A stretch of DNA of 64,000 bases from Paenibacillus sp. FSL R5-0341 (GCF_037975235.1 NZ_CP150241.1:4650001-4714000), one strand, 5' to 3'. Shown: positions 34,893 through 45,343, counted from the first letter of the stretch. A program made the numbers and translations. Notes: generated by a model from the letters alone, not told the origin.

Positions 34893-35546
34893 TTAGCTGG
34901 CCTGATCCATCTGTACCAGTTTCGCATTGGCTCCGTTAAATGCTTTGGTCTGAAGATTAAATTGCTTTCGGAATTCAGCAAGCTGCGCATATTCGCTATT
35001 CCGTACCCGGATGGCTCGCTTGATCTTCACCAGATTAGGTTCCACACTTTCACTCATCAGGCCATATAACTGCTCATCTGCATTCAGACTCTGCTGATAC
35101 GAAGCCACGAAATTTTCAAATGCACGTGCTCTTGCTTCAAATTGATCCAACACCTTCTCAGCCTGGGTCAACGTTTCTTCATTTTCAAACGATAGTTCCT
35201 TAAGGGAGCTGCGCAGGGCCACCGTCTTCTCGTTGGTTTCTTTCATGGCCTCTTCCGCCTGCTTCAACAACGTTCTTCGTTCATGAATATGCTCTGCTGC
35301 CTGATCCAGAAGTGCTTCGAGATCACTGTTTTTATTCTTGCCTTTATCTAAAATAGTCTTGTATAACTTCATGTCTTCCTGCTCATGACCAGCCAAGGCC
35401 TTCAAGCTCTGATCGATCACCTGACCGCTGAGCACCAATTGATTCACCTGATTTGCCGCAGGCTCCTGCGGCTCTCCACAACCACTTGCCAGCAGAATTA
35501 GCAATACGCTAAGTGCCGCAAGCGCCACTTTTTTACTCGTTAGCAC
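34893..35546 (-). CDS. YkyA-like putative cell-wall-binding lipoprotein
   Basis: 217 residues: signal with lipobox LLASGCGEP, then an almost wholly helical, coiled-coil-rich body (HERRTLLKQAEEAMKE; EETLTQAEKVLDQFEARARA). Length and layout match YkyA-type lipoproteins. GTG start at 35546 has GGAAGG seven bases before it. Lies 37 bases after the polysaccharide deacetylase gene, probably in one transcript, suggesting an envelope role. Confidence 0.68.
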   Translation of the reverse strand: MLTSKKVALAALSVLLILLASGCGEPQEPAANQVNQLVLSGQVIDQSLKALAGHEQEDMKLYKTILDKGKNKNSDLEALLDQAAEHIHERRTLLKQAEEAMKETNEKTVALRSSLKELSFENEETLTQAEKVLDQFEARARAFENFVASYQQSLNADEQLYGLMSESVEPNLVKIKRAIRVRNSEYAQLAEFRKQFNLQTKAFNGANAKLVQMDQAS

Positions 35547-35583
35547 CCAAGCCCTTCCTCTCTTGCATCATCTTGTTGTTATA

Positions 35584-36486
35584 TTACAAGCGGCTATCTC
35601 CGCTAAAATTGGCTACCCAGTGTGCATCCGGATCGTATACTTCGAACTCGTAGCCCCGATCTTCCAGCAGTTTCAGAATACGTGGCAAAGCCTGCACCGT
35701 CTGCTCGCGCTCATGCATCAGAATTACTTCCTTGTCCCGATGTACACTTTTGCTCACCCGGGCCACAATCTTATCCGGCTGACCGGGAAGATTCCAATCG
35801 AGTGAATCTGTCGTCCAATCCCACATTTTGAACCCGGCCGCCGCAATGTCACCTCTGAACTTTTCACCGATCTGTGGACTGCTGCCATAAGGTGCACGAA
35901 TAAGATGAGGTGTAAAACCAATCAAGTCCTGCACCATCTTCTGCTCTTTCTTAAACTCTTTCACAAAGTTCACAGAGCTGCCGCTCTTATACAGCTTTTT
36001 ATAGTTGTGCGTCATGCTGTGGAGTCCAGGATAACTACCTTCCTTCAACAGCCGTTTCACTGCATCAGGATGCTGATTCAACTGACGTCCGATCATGAAA
36101 AAGGTAGCTTTCGCCTCATGCTGCTTCAATATATCCAGCAGTTGTTCTGTATATTCAGTTGGCCCATCATCGAACGTTATGTATGCCAATTTACGAACCT
36201 GACCCTGGAACCGTGCCGGCTCCTCCTTCGCATCCGGAGTAACTTGTATCATGCCGAGCTTGGCGGGCTGTTCTATTACAGTAATCGGAGGCGGCGCCAC
36301 AGCGCTTTTGATCCAATGCGTCATTCCAAGGAATACATATGTAATACCGGTAACGAACAGTACCAGGAGCATTAGAGCTATGCTAATCCTTCCATACCGA
36401 ATTTTTCTTCGTTTATGTGTTTTCGTGCGACTTGTGCTAGGCGGAATACTGCCACGTTCTCCCGCTCTCTCTTGTTGGACTCTCAC
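35584..36486 (-). CDS. Membrane-anchored polysaccharide deacetylase
   Basis: 300 residues. A basic cytoplasmic N-terminus and one signal-anchor helix (about 34-55) precede a NodB domain (about 98-285): TFDDGPT (catalytic and metal Asp), HSMTHNY (metal His pair), RAPYGSS, WTTDSLDW and the last-motif His in ILMHE. It likely removes acetyl groups from peptidoglycan or another wall polymer. GTG start with AAGGAAG before it. Same operon as the YkyA-like lipoprotein. Confidence 0.9.
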   Translation of the reverse strand: MRVQQERAGERGSIPPSTSRTKTHKRRKIRYGRISIALMLLVLFVTGITYVFLGMTHWIKSAVAPPPITVIEQPAKLGMIQVTPDAKEEPARFQGQVRKLAYITFDDGPTEYTEQLLDILKQHEAKATFFMIGRQLNQHPDAVKRLLKEGSYPGLHSMTHNYKKLYKSGSSVNFVKEFKKEQKMVQDLIGFTPHLIRAPYGSSPQIGEKFRGDIAAAGFKMWDWTTDSLDWNLPGQPDKIVARVSKSVHRDKEVILMHEREQTVQALPRILKLLEDRGYEFEVYDPDAHWVANFSGDSRL

Positions 36487-36714
36487 TGTAATGCCACTTC
36501 CTTACTTTCATTTTTTCCCGATTATTGGTATATTATCTCGTTTCATGTCTCTATATAGAAGATTAATAGAAAAATGGATCGGGAGAATGACAGAATAGTT
36601 ACAAGCCCGGTTACAATCTACTTATCTCTTCGTTCTCTTTATCTTTCCTGCGGTTACCTTCTCCTGTATAATGAAGTGATTTACGCCATCAGACTTCAAG
36701 AAGGAGCTACACCC

Positions 36715-37659
36715 ATGACAAGCTTGAACCGTGCCGGCAGATCCATCTATCTGCTATTCTTTGTCGGCATTATCGCCCTTTCTTTTTCTTCGATCTTTGT
36801 ACGCTGGTCTACCGCAGATGTTGCGGTCATTGCCATGTACCGTCTATTTCTGACCAATCTGCTAATGCTGCCTTTTGTCTGGAAATACAGACATGAGATG
36901 ATGCGCCTACGCTTACGGCAGTGGGGCTTGCTGCTTGCATCCGGTGTGATGCTGGCCCTTCATTTCCTGCTCTGGATGGGTTCGCTGCGGCTCACCAGTG
37001 TTGCCAGTTCCACCGTTATTCTCGCGCTGGAGCCTATATTGATTCTTGCCGGTTCGGTATGGCTGTTCAAAGCCAAAATCAACCGCATGATGATCATCGG
37101 CATGGGCATCGCCCTGCTTGGATCAATCGTCATTGGCGCAGGAGATTTCCAGTTAGCAGGCACTGCACTGCAAGGTGATGTGCTGTCTTTGCTTGGCACA
37201 ATAGCCGTCGCCGTCCATATGCTGCTGGGTCAATTTTTGCGAGCGGGACTTAGTGCATTTTCGTATAACTTCTGGGTATTCTTCGTGGCTGCTTGCACGC
37301 TGGCGGTATATAATCTGATCATGGGCCACCCGTTCGGGGGTTACGCTGCGTCAGAGTGGGGAATCTTCCTGCTGCTCGCCATTGTGCCAACGATCTTTGG
37401 ACACTACCTTTTCAACTGGCTGCTTCAATATATGAATGCCACGACGGTATCCATGGGCGTACTTGGAGAACCCGTATTCTCTTCATTACTGGCCTGGATG
37501 CTGCTCGGCGAGTCCCTCAGTGCATTACAGATGTCTGCCGGGGTCGTCATTATATTCGGGGTATGGATTTTCATTCGATATGGCAAAACCAAACCTCAAC
37601 CCATTCCTGCTGATGCTCCTATCGCTGGCAAAGGGCCTGTTGAACCTACAGTGGTGTAA
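36715..37659 (+). CDS. EamA/DMT-family transporter
   Basis: 314-residue inner-membrane protein with ten predicted helices arranged as two EamA repeats (first GIIALSFSSIFVRWST; second LLAIVPTIFGHYLFNWLL). Family exports amino acids or metabolites; substrate unknown. ATG at 36715 has AAGGAG eight bases upstream; the longer frame from 36574 has no RBS. Confidence 0.88.
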   Translation: MTSLNRAGRSIYLLFFVGIIALSFSSIFVRWSTADVAVIAMYRLFLTNLLMLPFVWKYRHEMMRLRLRQWGLLLASGVMLALHFLLWMGSLRLTSVASSTVILALEPILILAGSVWLFKAKINRMMIIGMGIALLGSIVIGAGDFQLAGTALQGDVLSLLGTIAVAVHMLLGQFLRAGLSAFSYNFWVFFVAACTLAVYNLIMGHPFGGYAASEWGIFLLLAIVPTIFGHYLFNWLLQYMNATTVSMGVLGEPVFSSLLAWMLLGESLSALQMSAGVVIIFGVWIFIRYGKTKPQPIPADAPIAGKGPVEPTVV

Positions 37660-37757
37660 CTTGCGTTTGTATTAGGATTTTTGTAAAAACAACTGGGACT
37701 TGCACCACGCAGATTCCGGTTAAATCCATCCCACTACATATAAGGCGGTGTATTTTG

Positions 37758-38597
37758 ATGAAAAATATTGTATCCATGCGCTGGCTGCTCGCCAGAATGT
37801 ACGAACCGGATGTCGTCATTGCAGATTGCCGATTCTTGCTCGGTCAGCCGGAGGCTGGAAGACAAGCCTATGAAGCTGGACATATTCCAGGAGCTGTCTA
37901 TCTTGATTTGGAAAAAGATCTGTCCTCTCCTGTGTCTGCGCACGGAGGACGTCACCCGCTTCCTGATCCGGCTGTGCTCGCAAGTCGTCTCTCCAAAGCT
38001 GGCATCGGCTCCAATAGTCGTATTGTTGCTTATGACGATCAAGGCGGCATGAACGCCTCACGATTGTGGTGGTTGCTTCGCTATATCGGTCATGAGCAGG
38101 TGTATATCATGGATGAAGGCTTCTCCGCTTGGCAAAATGCCAAGTTCCCGGTAACAACAGATGTGCCGGTACAGATCCCGTCTTCCTTTGATGTGAACGT
38201 ACAGCCAGCAATGCTGGCAAGTGTTGAGGATGTGCAACAAGCCTCGGCAAGTGGCAGCTCCGTGCTGATTGACTCACGCGATGCCCGCCGCTATGCGGGT
38301 CTAGAGGAACCGATTGATGCCAAGGCCGGACATATTCCGGGTGCGTTGAACTACTTTTGGAAAGATGTGTTGGATTGGGATGGACGTTGGACAGGTACTG
38401 AGGTGTTAGAAGAGCGTTTCAGTAAGCTGGACAAGGATGGCGCGATTATCGTGTATTGCGGATCAGGCGTGTCGGCTTGCCCGAACGTGATTGCACTGGA
38501 AGAAGCGGGATATACGAATGTGAAGCTGTATTCCGGGAGCTGGAGCGACTGGATTAGTTATGAGGAGAATCCGGTGGCGACGGGGGAAGAAGACTAA
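37758..38597 (+). CDS. Thiosulfate/3-mercaptopyruvate sulfurtransferase
   Basis: 279 residues with tandem rhodanese domains. The N-terminal one (about 5-130; ADCRFLL, YDDQGGMNASR) lacks the cysteine and is structural; the C-terminal one (about 160-270) has the active-site loop YCGSGVSAC. It transfers sulfur to cyanide or a thiol. ATG at 37758 has AAGGCGGTG upstream. A broken copy of its C-terminus lies at 47455-47611. Confidence 0.9.
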   Translation: MKNIVSMRWLLARMYEPDVVIADCRFLLGQPEAGRQAYEAGHIPGAVYLDLEKDLSSPVSAHGGRHPLPDPAVLASRLSKAGIGSNSRIVAYDDQGGMNASRLWWLLRYIGHEQVYIMDEGFSAWQNAKFPVTTDVPVQIPSSFDVNVQPAMLASVEDVQQASASGSSVLIDSRDARRYAGLEEPIDAKAGHIPGALNYFWKDVLDWDGRWTGTEVLEERFSKLDKDGAIIVYCGSGVSACPNVIALEEAGYTNVKLYSGSWSDWISYEENPVATGEED

Positions 38598-38713
38598 TTT
38601 TTATTCAATATACGGAGCTACTTGAATCGTCGAGCCTTGTTTAGCTTTGCTGAGGAATATCGCTTTATACTTCAATATCGCCACATTTGCTCTAGCTGCA
38701 CTCGTACTGCAAT

Positions 38714-39065
38714 TTAATCTTCAGCAAAAGGTACCAAGATATTAATATCTTTTGTAGTTATGTTAGTTGCAATTTGAGGAAGAAGTGAAGCACCTGTCTG
38801 ATTTCCGCGAGCTGACTGAATTGACTTCGGCTTTTCTAGCCCATTTTCATAACGGGCTGGAGAAGCCGGATATACGAAACCTTCAGATCGGCTGTTTACA
38901 TGTCCACTTGTCATTAAATCATCGATAATATTCATAACATCATCTGAAATAGGAACTGAAACGACATTTTTTTTGTATAAGACCTTCAAGCATAGTTTCA
39001 TCAATCGGAACCCCCTTTTGCATTTTACGTTCAAGCTTTTCTTCCGCAGCTTTTTGAATATCCAT
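38714..39065 (-). pseudogene. Frameshifted small gene (A8 tract), unknown function
   Basis: From ATG 39065, with GGGAG nine bases upstream, the frame reads MDIQKAAEEKLERKMQKGVP and then hits an A8 tract (38967-38974), after which it ends quickly. Removing one A joins it to NVVSVPISDDVMNIIDDLMT and on to a stop at 38714, giving about 116 residues. The tract makes a slippage mutation, a phase-variable switch or a sequencing error all possible. The protein is hydrophilic with an acidic end; no family recognised. Confidence 0.6.
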
Positions 39066-39500
39066 TTTTTCACACTCCCTCACATCGACATGACATTATT
39101 ACACGTAATTTATAAAGTCATTAGGTCGCGTTTCTCCCCCAAAAATCGAGTGAAGTTCTTCGCAAGTTGATTCCTGTGTTGTTTGTTCCTATAGCACGAA
39201 AAGAAAACATTTTATTGCTATCGGACCGTAATCCCAATTGAGCATTTCATAGTTGCACACCACACTTACCGCATGTAGGACATATGTCTCCTTTTCTACG
39301 AAAACGATTAAAAAATCTTTATAATCCACACAAAATGTTCGATATACAACAAATGAACATCCGCATATCCCATGTATGCATCCTGAAATCTACCTCAGAA
39401 ATGTGGCACGGGAGAACAGAACAATACATATAACAGCTTGTTAGGAAACAGAGAAAGTTCTGTCTGGTTGAAAGGCAGGAACTAACAAAGGAGAGAAGAT
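39066..39500. other. Intergenic region before the glucanase gene
   Basis: 435 bases between divergent genes. On the minus strand near 39249-39295 a short frame encodes KGDICPTCGKCG and stops, perhaps the end of a lost zinc-ribbon protein. Otherwise no ORF, hairpin or regulator site was recognised. The glucanase promoter must lie here. Confidence 0.4.
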
Positions 39501-42500
39501 ATGAAGGGACGAACGAGTCACAAACGAAACACAACCAGCATCTGCGTAAACTTGCTGTTATCCATGCTATTGTTGGTTAGCAGCTTGCCGCTATGGCCTA
39601 GCAAGGCAGCAAACGCTGCTGCAGAAGGGTCATATCTCTTATCCCTGAACAGACCGGTGTATAGCTCCTCATCCCTTGGTGGGAATACAGCCGATCATGC
39701 CGTGGATGGCAACAAAAATACCCGATGGGAAAGTGTGTGGCAACAGGACCCTCAGTGGATCTATGTTGATCTGGGTGCAGTTGCCTCCATCTCCAACATC
39801 TCGATTGAATGGGAAAATGCCTATGCTTCCTCCTTCGACCTTGAAGTGTCGGATGACGAAGTCAACTGGAAGCAAGTGTACTCCACAACGAAGGGTCAAG
39901 GCGGTCTGACAGAAGTGGAGGTTTCCGTCAATGCACGATATGTGCGTTTGTTCAGTCATGAACGGGCGCAGCAAGCCTATGGTATTTCTCTGTACGCGTT
40001 CGATGTGTATGGAACGGGTGGAGCAAATCCACCTCCAAAACCGACTGCCGCAAACCTTGCCCTTGGTAAATCGGTTCTAGCGTCGTCTGAAGAGATTGAC
40101 GAACCTAGCCGCTCCGCCGAAGATAAGGCCAAGATGGAGAAGCGCGATTATGAAGCGCGCAATGTCACGGACGGTGATCCAGGTACACGCTGGTCTTCAA
40201 TATATAAGGATCAGGAATGGATCGTTGTGGACCTTGGTCAACGTCAGGAAATCGGAGAAATTTCTCTGCAATGGGAAAATGCGTTTGGGCGTGCTTACGA
40301 CATTCAGGTATCCGACGACGCAAAGCAATGGACTACGCTGTATCGGGAGTTACACAGCAACGGAGGACGGGATGACATTCCTGTATATTCAGAAGCCAGA
40401 TATGTCAAACTCGCAGGTCTTGGCCGAGGTACAACCAACGGTTATTCACTCTATGCCCTTGATGTATATGAGTATATCCAAGGAGATGAAAAACCGGTCT
40501 ACACCATTCCGTCTATCCCGGAGATGAGCTCGGTACAAGTCGGCGCTGGCAGTTATGCCATTAATGACATCACGATGCTGCAGCCGAAAAACCCTAAAAA
40601 TCGCACTGCTGACATCACCGCCCCGATTCCATCCAATGACTGGTGGCAATCGATTCTCGTCTCGGATTTAGGAGACGGAAACAGTCTGGTCACGCTCCCA
40701 TTCAAAAATCGATACACCAAACAGGGCCTTCATATTTTGAATCCTGGTGCTGGATACGTTTCTGCTGATGGCAACTCGATGGATGCAGACGGTGAAGCAG
40801 ACCTCATCCTGACAACAAGCGATATGAACCCAGCCAAAGTCAATACCAAGATCGCAGGATACGGGGATTACTCCGCTAACATCATCATGAGTGATGATGA
40901 CACAGCAAAGGTCAATACAACCTTTGTAAAAGGCTCCCCTTTCCTGTACAACACGTTTGAGAACCCGGACACCATCCTGATTCGTTCACCGAACATTACA
41001 CGTCTCTTTGATGATCAAAACCGTGAGATTGTGTTGCAGGATGGGGAATCATGGACAGGAGATCATATCGGTGTAGAAGTCACCAATCAGGACAGAGCGC
41101 CTTCGCCGCAAACTTTTACAAGAAACTATGGTCTTTATGCACCTGAAGGAACCACATTTATCAAGCTGGGCAATACACTTAAGATTAAGCTGGGGTCAAG
41201 CGAAAATTATTTGTCGCTCGCTACTCTGCCATCTGCATCAGAATTAGCATACTATTACCAGCATGCCTATGCTTTTGTAACGGATACGAAGGTCGATTAC
41301 GACTATAACGAAAGCACTTCACAAGTTACAACAACCTTTAACTCCGTTACACAAACGAAGCGTGCCAGCTTTTCCGCCGACACATTAATGGCTTTGTTCC
41401 CACACCAGTGGAAACTTGCAACAACTCCACTCACGGAGCTCGCTTACCCTTCTATTCGTGGAATGATGAAAGTGAGCGAAGGCAACAGCTTTACGACACA
41501 GGATCGTTTCTACGGCATTATTCCGCAATTTGTGGAGCCGGATGATCCGACATACTCACGCGCGCAATTAATCAGTTATCTGGATCAGCTTGATGCAGAT
41601 ACGTCAGGCAATTTAATGAGTGAAGATCCCTACTGGCAGGGGAAAAAGCTTCATCCGCTTGCGCTCGGTGTGCTCATTAGCGATCAGCTTGGTGATCACG
41701 AACGTCGGGACCACTACCTGTCCCTGTTAAGAAGCATTTTGACCGACTGGTACACCTTTTCACCGGATGAACGTCTGCACTCCTATTATTTTTATTACTC
41801 GGAGCAATGGGGAACGATCTTCCCTTATGGAAGCGGGTTCGGGGTCAATACCGGGCTGACGGATCATCATTTTACGTATGGCTATTACGTCTTTGCATCT
41901 GCAGTGCTGGCAACGTATGATCCAACTTTTGTACAGGATTATGGCGATATGGTTGAACTGCTGATCCGGGATTATGCCAATCCTTCACACACAGACGATC
42001 AATTCCCATGGATGCGTAATTTTGATCCTTATTCTGGTCATTCCTGGGCGGGCGGTTATGCCGACAATCGCAGCGGAAACAATCAGGAAGCTGCAGGCGA
42101 AGCTCTGTTCAGTTGGGTCGGACAATATATGTGGGGCGAAGTCACAGGGAACAAAGCCTATCGCGATGCGGGCATCTGGGGCTTCGTCACCGAGGAAAAA
42201 GCGGCCGAGCAATATTGGTTCAACTACGATGGGGACAACTGGCTGGAAGGATACAAACACGCTACTGTAGGGCATGTATACGGCAGTGCTTACCTGTATG
42301 GCACGTACTTCTCCAACGAGGCCGAGCATATTTATGGCATTCACTGGTTGCCGCCCGCAGAGTGGATGACCTATTACGGTCGTGATCCGAAGAATACCGC
42401 GGCACTATACAACGGTCTGATCAAAGATCTTGGTGGTCAGCAGGAGCACACATGGCAGCACATCATCTGGCCCTTCCAATCCATCGGGGACCCGGAGACT

Positions 42501-44474
42501 GCTCTTGCGAAGTGGGATACAAAAGAGATGCAGCAAAACGAAGTCTTTAACGCCTACTGGTTCATGCATAGCATGGCATCCACAGGAACACGTACCATGG
42601 ATATTTGGGCAGATTCTCCCGCAGCAACCGTATACGAAAAGGACGGTGTCTACACGGCGCAAATCTGGAATCCGTCAAATACCGCCAAAACGGTTCGTTT
42701 TTATAATGCAAGTGGGGCCCTGGGTTCAGCTACCGTCTATGCGAAGGCTCAAGTGAAAGTAAATCCATTGGAGCATACAGTAGTCAAGCAGCCAGATGCT
42801 TCACAAGGCGTCACCTATCTGGATCGCAGCGAATGGACGATTACCGCCTCTTCCAGTTCGGAAGCAGTCGAACGCATGATTGACGGAGATTTGACTACCC
42901 GCTGGTCATCTGGACAAACGCAACAGCCTGGAGACTGGCTCCATATTGATCTGGGCAACGAGCAGATGATGGACACACTTTTCATGAACTCCGGCAACAA
43001 CGGAGGTGATTATGCCCACGGGTATGAAGTTTACGTTTCGAAGGACGATGAGAACTGGAGCAAGCCAATTGCACAGGGAATAGGCTCATCTCCAAGCCTG
43101 TCCGTCGATTTGGGTATGCAGACGGCGCGTTATATCAAAATTGTATTGACTGCTCCCGCAGACAGTTGGTGGTCCATCTCGGAGCTCAAGCTCGCCCGAT
43201 TTGGAAAATTGCCTCAGACCCCTGAGGATCCAAATCCAGTTCCGTTGTCCGATCGCTCAAACTGGATCGTGACCGCTTCCTCCACGCAAGGAACAGATGT
43301 CACAGCTCACATGCTGGATGGAAAACAAGACACATTATGGACGAATGGACGAAAGCAAACGAGCGGACAGTGGATTACGATTGATCTTGGGAAAACGAGT
43401 GCTTTTGATGCAATAGAGCTGGACCCGGGGAACGCGAAGAATGACTATCCGCGGCAATATCGTATTTTCGTTTCCGATGACGGGCAAAACTGGGGAACCT
43501 CTATTGCTGGAGGCGAAGGCGTGTCAGGACGTCTCTCTATCACCTTCCCTGAGCAGCAGGCACGTTATGTGAAGATCATGCAGACAGGTGAATCCGATCA
43601 ATGGTGGTCGGTCTCTGAGCTATTTGTTAATCACTATGGAACAGGTAAACAAAAACGTCTGATTTCAGGTGCATGGTCCGTCACAGCGTCTTCCAATGAG
43701 GAAGCTGCAACGGCGATACTGGATGGCTCGAACCAAGCACGCTGGACTTCCGGTCAGGCACAAACAGGCGGTGAGTGGCTTCAGCTGGATCTGGGCAATT
43801 CAGAGACAGTGAACCGGATTGTACTGGATAGTGCGCACAACAGTGAGGATTATGCTCGCGGTTATGAAGTATACACCTCTCTGGATGGCATGGATTGGGG
43901 TAAAGCTGTGGCTACGGGTGAAGGGAAAAATGCCTTGCTCTTCATTGCATTCCCTGCTCATGAGGCCCGCTATATCAAAATCGTTCAGACCGGAACGGAT
44001 TCTCACTGGTGGTCTGTAGCTGAAATCGCAGTTTATACTGCCGATCAGACACCATGGACACCCGGGGAACAGGATGATCTGCTGCCTACCGAACTGGATC
44101 GGACGTCTTGGACAGCTAAAGCTTCCACGTCTGAAGACGTTGGTGCACTGCTGGATGATGATCCGAACTCACGCTGGACCTCTGCATCCGGACAACAAGC
44201 AGACCAGTGGATTCAGATCGATCTGGGAAGCATCCAGAATTTCAGCCAGTTAACTATGGACTCAGGCAACAGTACCAATGACTATGCACGTAGTTTTACA
44301 ATCGTCACTTCAACGGATGGTGAGCAATGGAATTCGGTTTCAGAAGCTGTGGGAACAGATTCTTTAATCTCAGTGACATTCACGAACCAGAAGGCACGAT
44401 ATGTCAAAATTGCTTTGACTACAGACAATGCTGAGTGGTGGTGGTCTATTGCTGAATTGAAGCTGTACCATTGA
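39501..44474 (+). CDS. Secreted GH81 endo-beta-1,3-glucanase with six discoidin modules
   Basis: 1657 residues. Signal peptide (LLLSMLLLVSSLPLWPSKAANA) followed by two F5/8-type-C/CBM32 modules (about 47-173 and 183-327), a GH81 catalytic region (about 350-1070) and four more discoidin modules (about 1105-1236, 1247-1380, 1387-1513, 1530-1657). GH81 marks include SNDWWQS, TDHHFTYGYY (about 786) and NRSGNNQEAAGEAL (about 855-868) with the catalytic acidic residues. It should cut beta-1,3-glucan of fungal walls or laminarin, with the modules binding the polymer. RBS AAAGGAGAG. Large and full length. Confidence 0.92.
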   Translation: MKGRTSHKRNTTSICVNLLLSMLLLVSSLPLWPSKAANAAAEGSYLLSLNRPVYSSSSLGGNTADHAVDGNKNTRWESVWQQDPQWIYVDLGAVASISNISIEWENAYASSFDLEVSDDEVNWKQVYSTTKGQGGLTEVEVSVNARYVRLFSHERAQQAYGISLYAFDVYGTGGANPPPKPTAANLALGKSVLASSEEIDEPSRSAEDKAKMEKRDYEARNVTDGDPGTRWSSIYKDQEWIVVDLGQRQEIGEISLQWENAFGRAYDIQVSDDAKQWTTLYRELHSNGGRDDIPVYSEARYVKLAGLGRGTTNGYSLYALDVYEYIQGDEKPVYTIPSIPEMSSVQVGAGSYAINDITMLQPKNPKNRTADITAPIPSNDWWQSILVSDLGDGNSLVTLPFKNRYTKQGLHILNPGAGYVSADGNSMDADGEADLILTTSDMNPAKVNTKIAGYGDYSANIIMSDDDTAKVNTTFVKGSPFLYNTFENPDTILIRSPNITRLFDDQNREIVLQDGESWTGDHIGVEVTNQDRAPSPQTFTRNYGLYAPEGTTFIKLGNTLKIKLGSSENYLSLATLPSASELAYYYQHAYAFVTDTKVDYDYNESTSQVTTTFNSVTQTKRASFSADTLMALFPHQWKLATTPLTELAYPSIRGMMKVSEGNSFTTQDRFYGIIPQFVEPDDPTYSRAQLISYLDQLDADTSGNLMSEDPYWQGKKLHPLALGVLISDQLGDHERRDHYLSLLRSILTDWYTFSPDERLHSYYFYYSEQWGTIFPYGSGFGVNTGLTDHHFTYGYYVFASAVLATYDPTFVQDYGDMVELLIRDYANPSHTDDQFPWMRNFDPYSGHSWAGGYADNRSGNNQEAAGEALFSWVGQYMWGEVTGNKAYRDAGIWGFVTEEKAAEQYWFNYDGDNWLEGYKHATVGHVYGSAYLYGTYFSNEAEHIYGIHWLPPAEWMTYYGRDPKNTAALYNGLIKDLGGQQEHTWQHIIWPFQSIGDPETALAKWDTKEMQQNEVFNAYWFMHSMASTGTRTMDIWADSPAATVYEKDGVYTAQIWNPSNTAKTVRFYNASGALGSATVYAKAQVKVNPLEHTVVKQPDASQGVTYLDRSEWTITASSSSEAVERMIDGDLTTRWSSGQTQQPGDWLHIDLGNEQMMDTLFMNSGNNGGDYAHGYEVYVSKDDENWSKPIAQGIGSSPSLSVDLGMQTARYIKIVLTAPADSWWSISELKLARFGKLPQTPEDPNPVPLSDRSNWIVTASSTQGTDVTAHMLDGKQDTLWTNGRKQTSGQWITIDLGKTSAFDAIELDPGNAKNDYPRQYRIFVSDDGQNWGTSIAGGEGVSGRLSITFPEQQARYVKIMQTGESDQWWSVSELFVNHYGTGKQKRLISGAWSVTASSNEEAATAILDGSNQARWTSGQAQTGGEWLQLDLGNSETVNRIVLDSAHNSEDYARGYEVYTSLDGMDWGKAVATGEGKNALLFIAFPAHEARYIKIVQTGTDSHWWSVAEIAVYTADQTPWTPGEQDDLLPTELDRTSWTAKASTSEDVGALLDDDPNSRWTSASGQQADQWIQIDLGSIQNFSQLTMDSGNSTNDYARSFTIVTSTDGEQWNSVSEAVGTDSLISVTFTNQKARYVKIALTTDNAEWWWSIAELKLYH

Positions 44475-44550
44475 TACGCTGAATTAAAAACCATCAATCT
44501 TACGCAGCATTAAGAAATCATTAATCAAGGATTTAAATATCGTTCGTGCA

Positions 44551-44597
44551 GCCACCTCTCTCCCTCAATTTTGCGGGACAGGGGTGGTTTTTTTTTG
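44551..44597 (+). terminator. Terminator of the glucanase gene
   Basis: CCACC and GGTGG close an interrupted stem that also pairs CTCCC with GGGA, followed by nine T. Confidence 0.78.
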
Positions 44598-44763
44598 GTA
44601 ATCACCCACTTCTAAATATAATAAGCAGTTATCTCGAATTAAAAACGTATTTTCAAATCACGAATACGAACGGCGGCAAAACACACATATCCGCCTAAGC
44701 AACTTTAGAGACCTGCATGTGCTTCTTTGCGCTGTTCCAATCAAAATATTGGGAAATTTAGGA

Positions 44764-44792
44764 TTGACAGCGCAAGTTATCCAATTTACTAT
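44764..44792 (+). promoter_or_regulatory. Sigma-A-type promoter of the OsmC gene
   Basis: TTGACA (44764-44769), a 17-base spacer and TACTAT (44787-44792). A better TATAAT lies 3 bases further on, but with a 20-base spacer. Confidence 0.55.
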
Positions 44793-44854
44793 AATCATAG
44801 TGGAAAACTATGAATAAAATCAGTATCAATAAACCCACTAAAGGAGACTAGAAA

Positions 44855-45301
44855 ATGGCTGCCCTCCAAACGTTTAAAGCATCTGCTCATCTGCAAAACG
44901 GAGTTCAAGTGAAAGTAACATCTCGAAACTTCGAGTTTATTATCGACGAGCCCAAAAACTTGGGTGGAACCGATACCGGCATGAATCCGGTGGAAGCTTT
45001 ACTCGCCTCACTGGGAGCATGTCAGTCCATCGTAGCTAGGGTATATGCACCTAAATTTGGGGTGAATCTCAAGGAATTCTTTGTGGATGTAGAAGGCGAT
45101 ATTGACCTGGATGGCTTTTTCGACAAATCAGAGGTGCGTCCGGGCTATTCCGATATTCGGTATACATTCCGTATCAAAACAGATTCTCCCCAAGAGCAGG
45201 TTGAAGCATTTGTAAAATTCCTGGAGAGCAAGTGCCCAGTTGGAGATACGTTGGCAAATCCGGTTAATCTCAAGTTGGACAGAATTATCATCGAAAACTG
45301 A
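44855..45301 (+). CDS. OsmC-family peroxidase-like protein
   Basis: 148 residues with the two conserved cysteines of the OsmC/Ohr fold (SLGACQS at about 55 and ESKCPVGDT at about 128), which in relatives reduce organic hydroperoxides. The sequence fits the YhfA-like OsmC branch rather than Ohr. AAAGGAG precedes the ATG. Single gene. Confidence 0.87.
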   Translation: MAALQTFKASAHLQNGVQVKVTSRNFEFIIDEPKNLGGTDTGMNPVEALLASLGACQSIVARVYAPKFGVNLKEFFVDVEGDIDLDGFFDKSEVRPGYSDIRYTFRIKTDSPQEQVEAFVKFLESKCPVGDTLANPVNLKLDRIIIEN

Positions 45302-45343
45302 ACAGTCTATACATACCGTGAAACCGGACTGATATTGAATTGC

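Larger units (their letters stand above)
44475..44854 (+). other. Intergenic region between glucanase and OsmC genes
   Basis: Holds the glucanase terminator (44551-44597) and the osmC promoter (44764-44792). A short GGCGG/CCGCC hairpin lies at about 44671-44694. No ORF. Confidence 0.6.
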
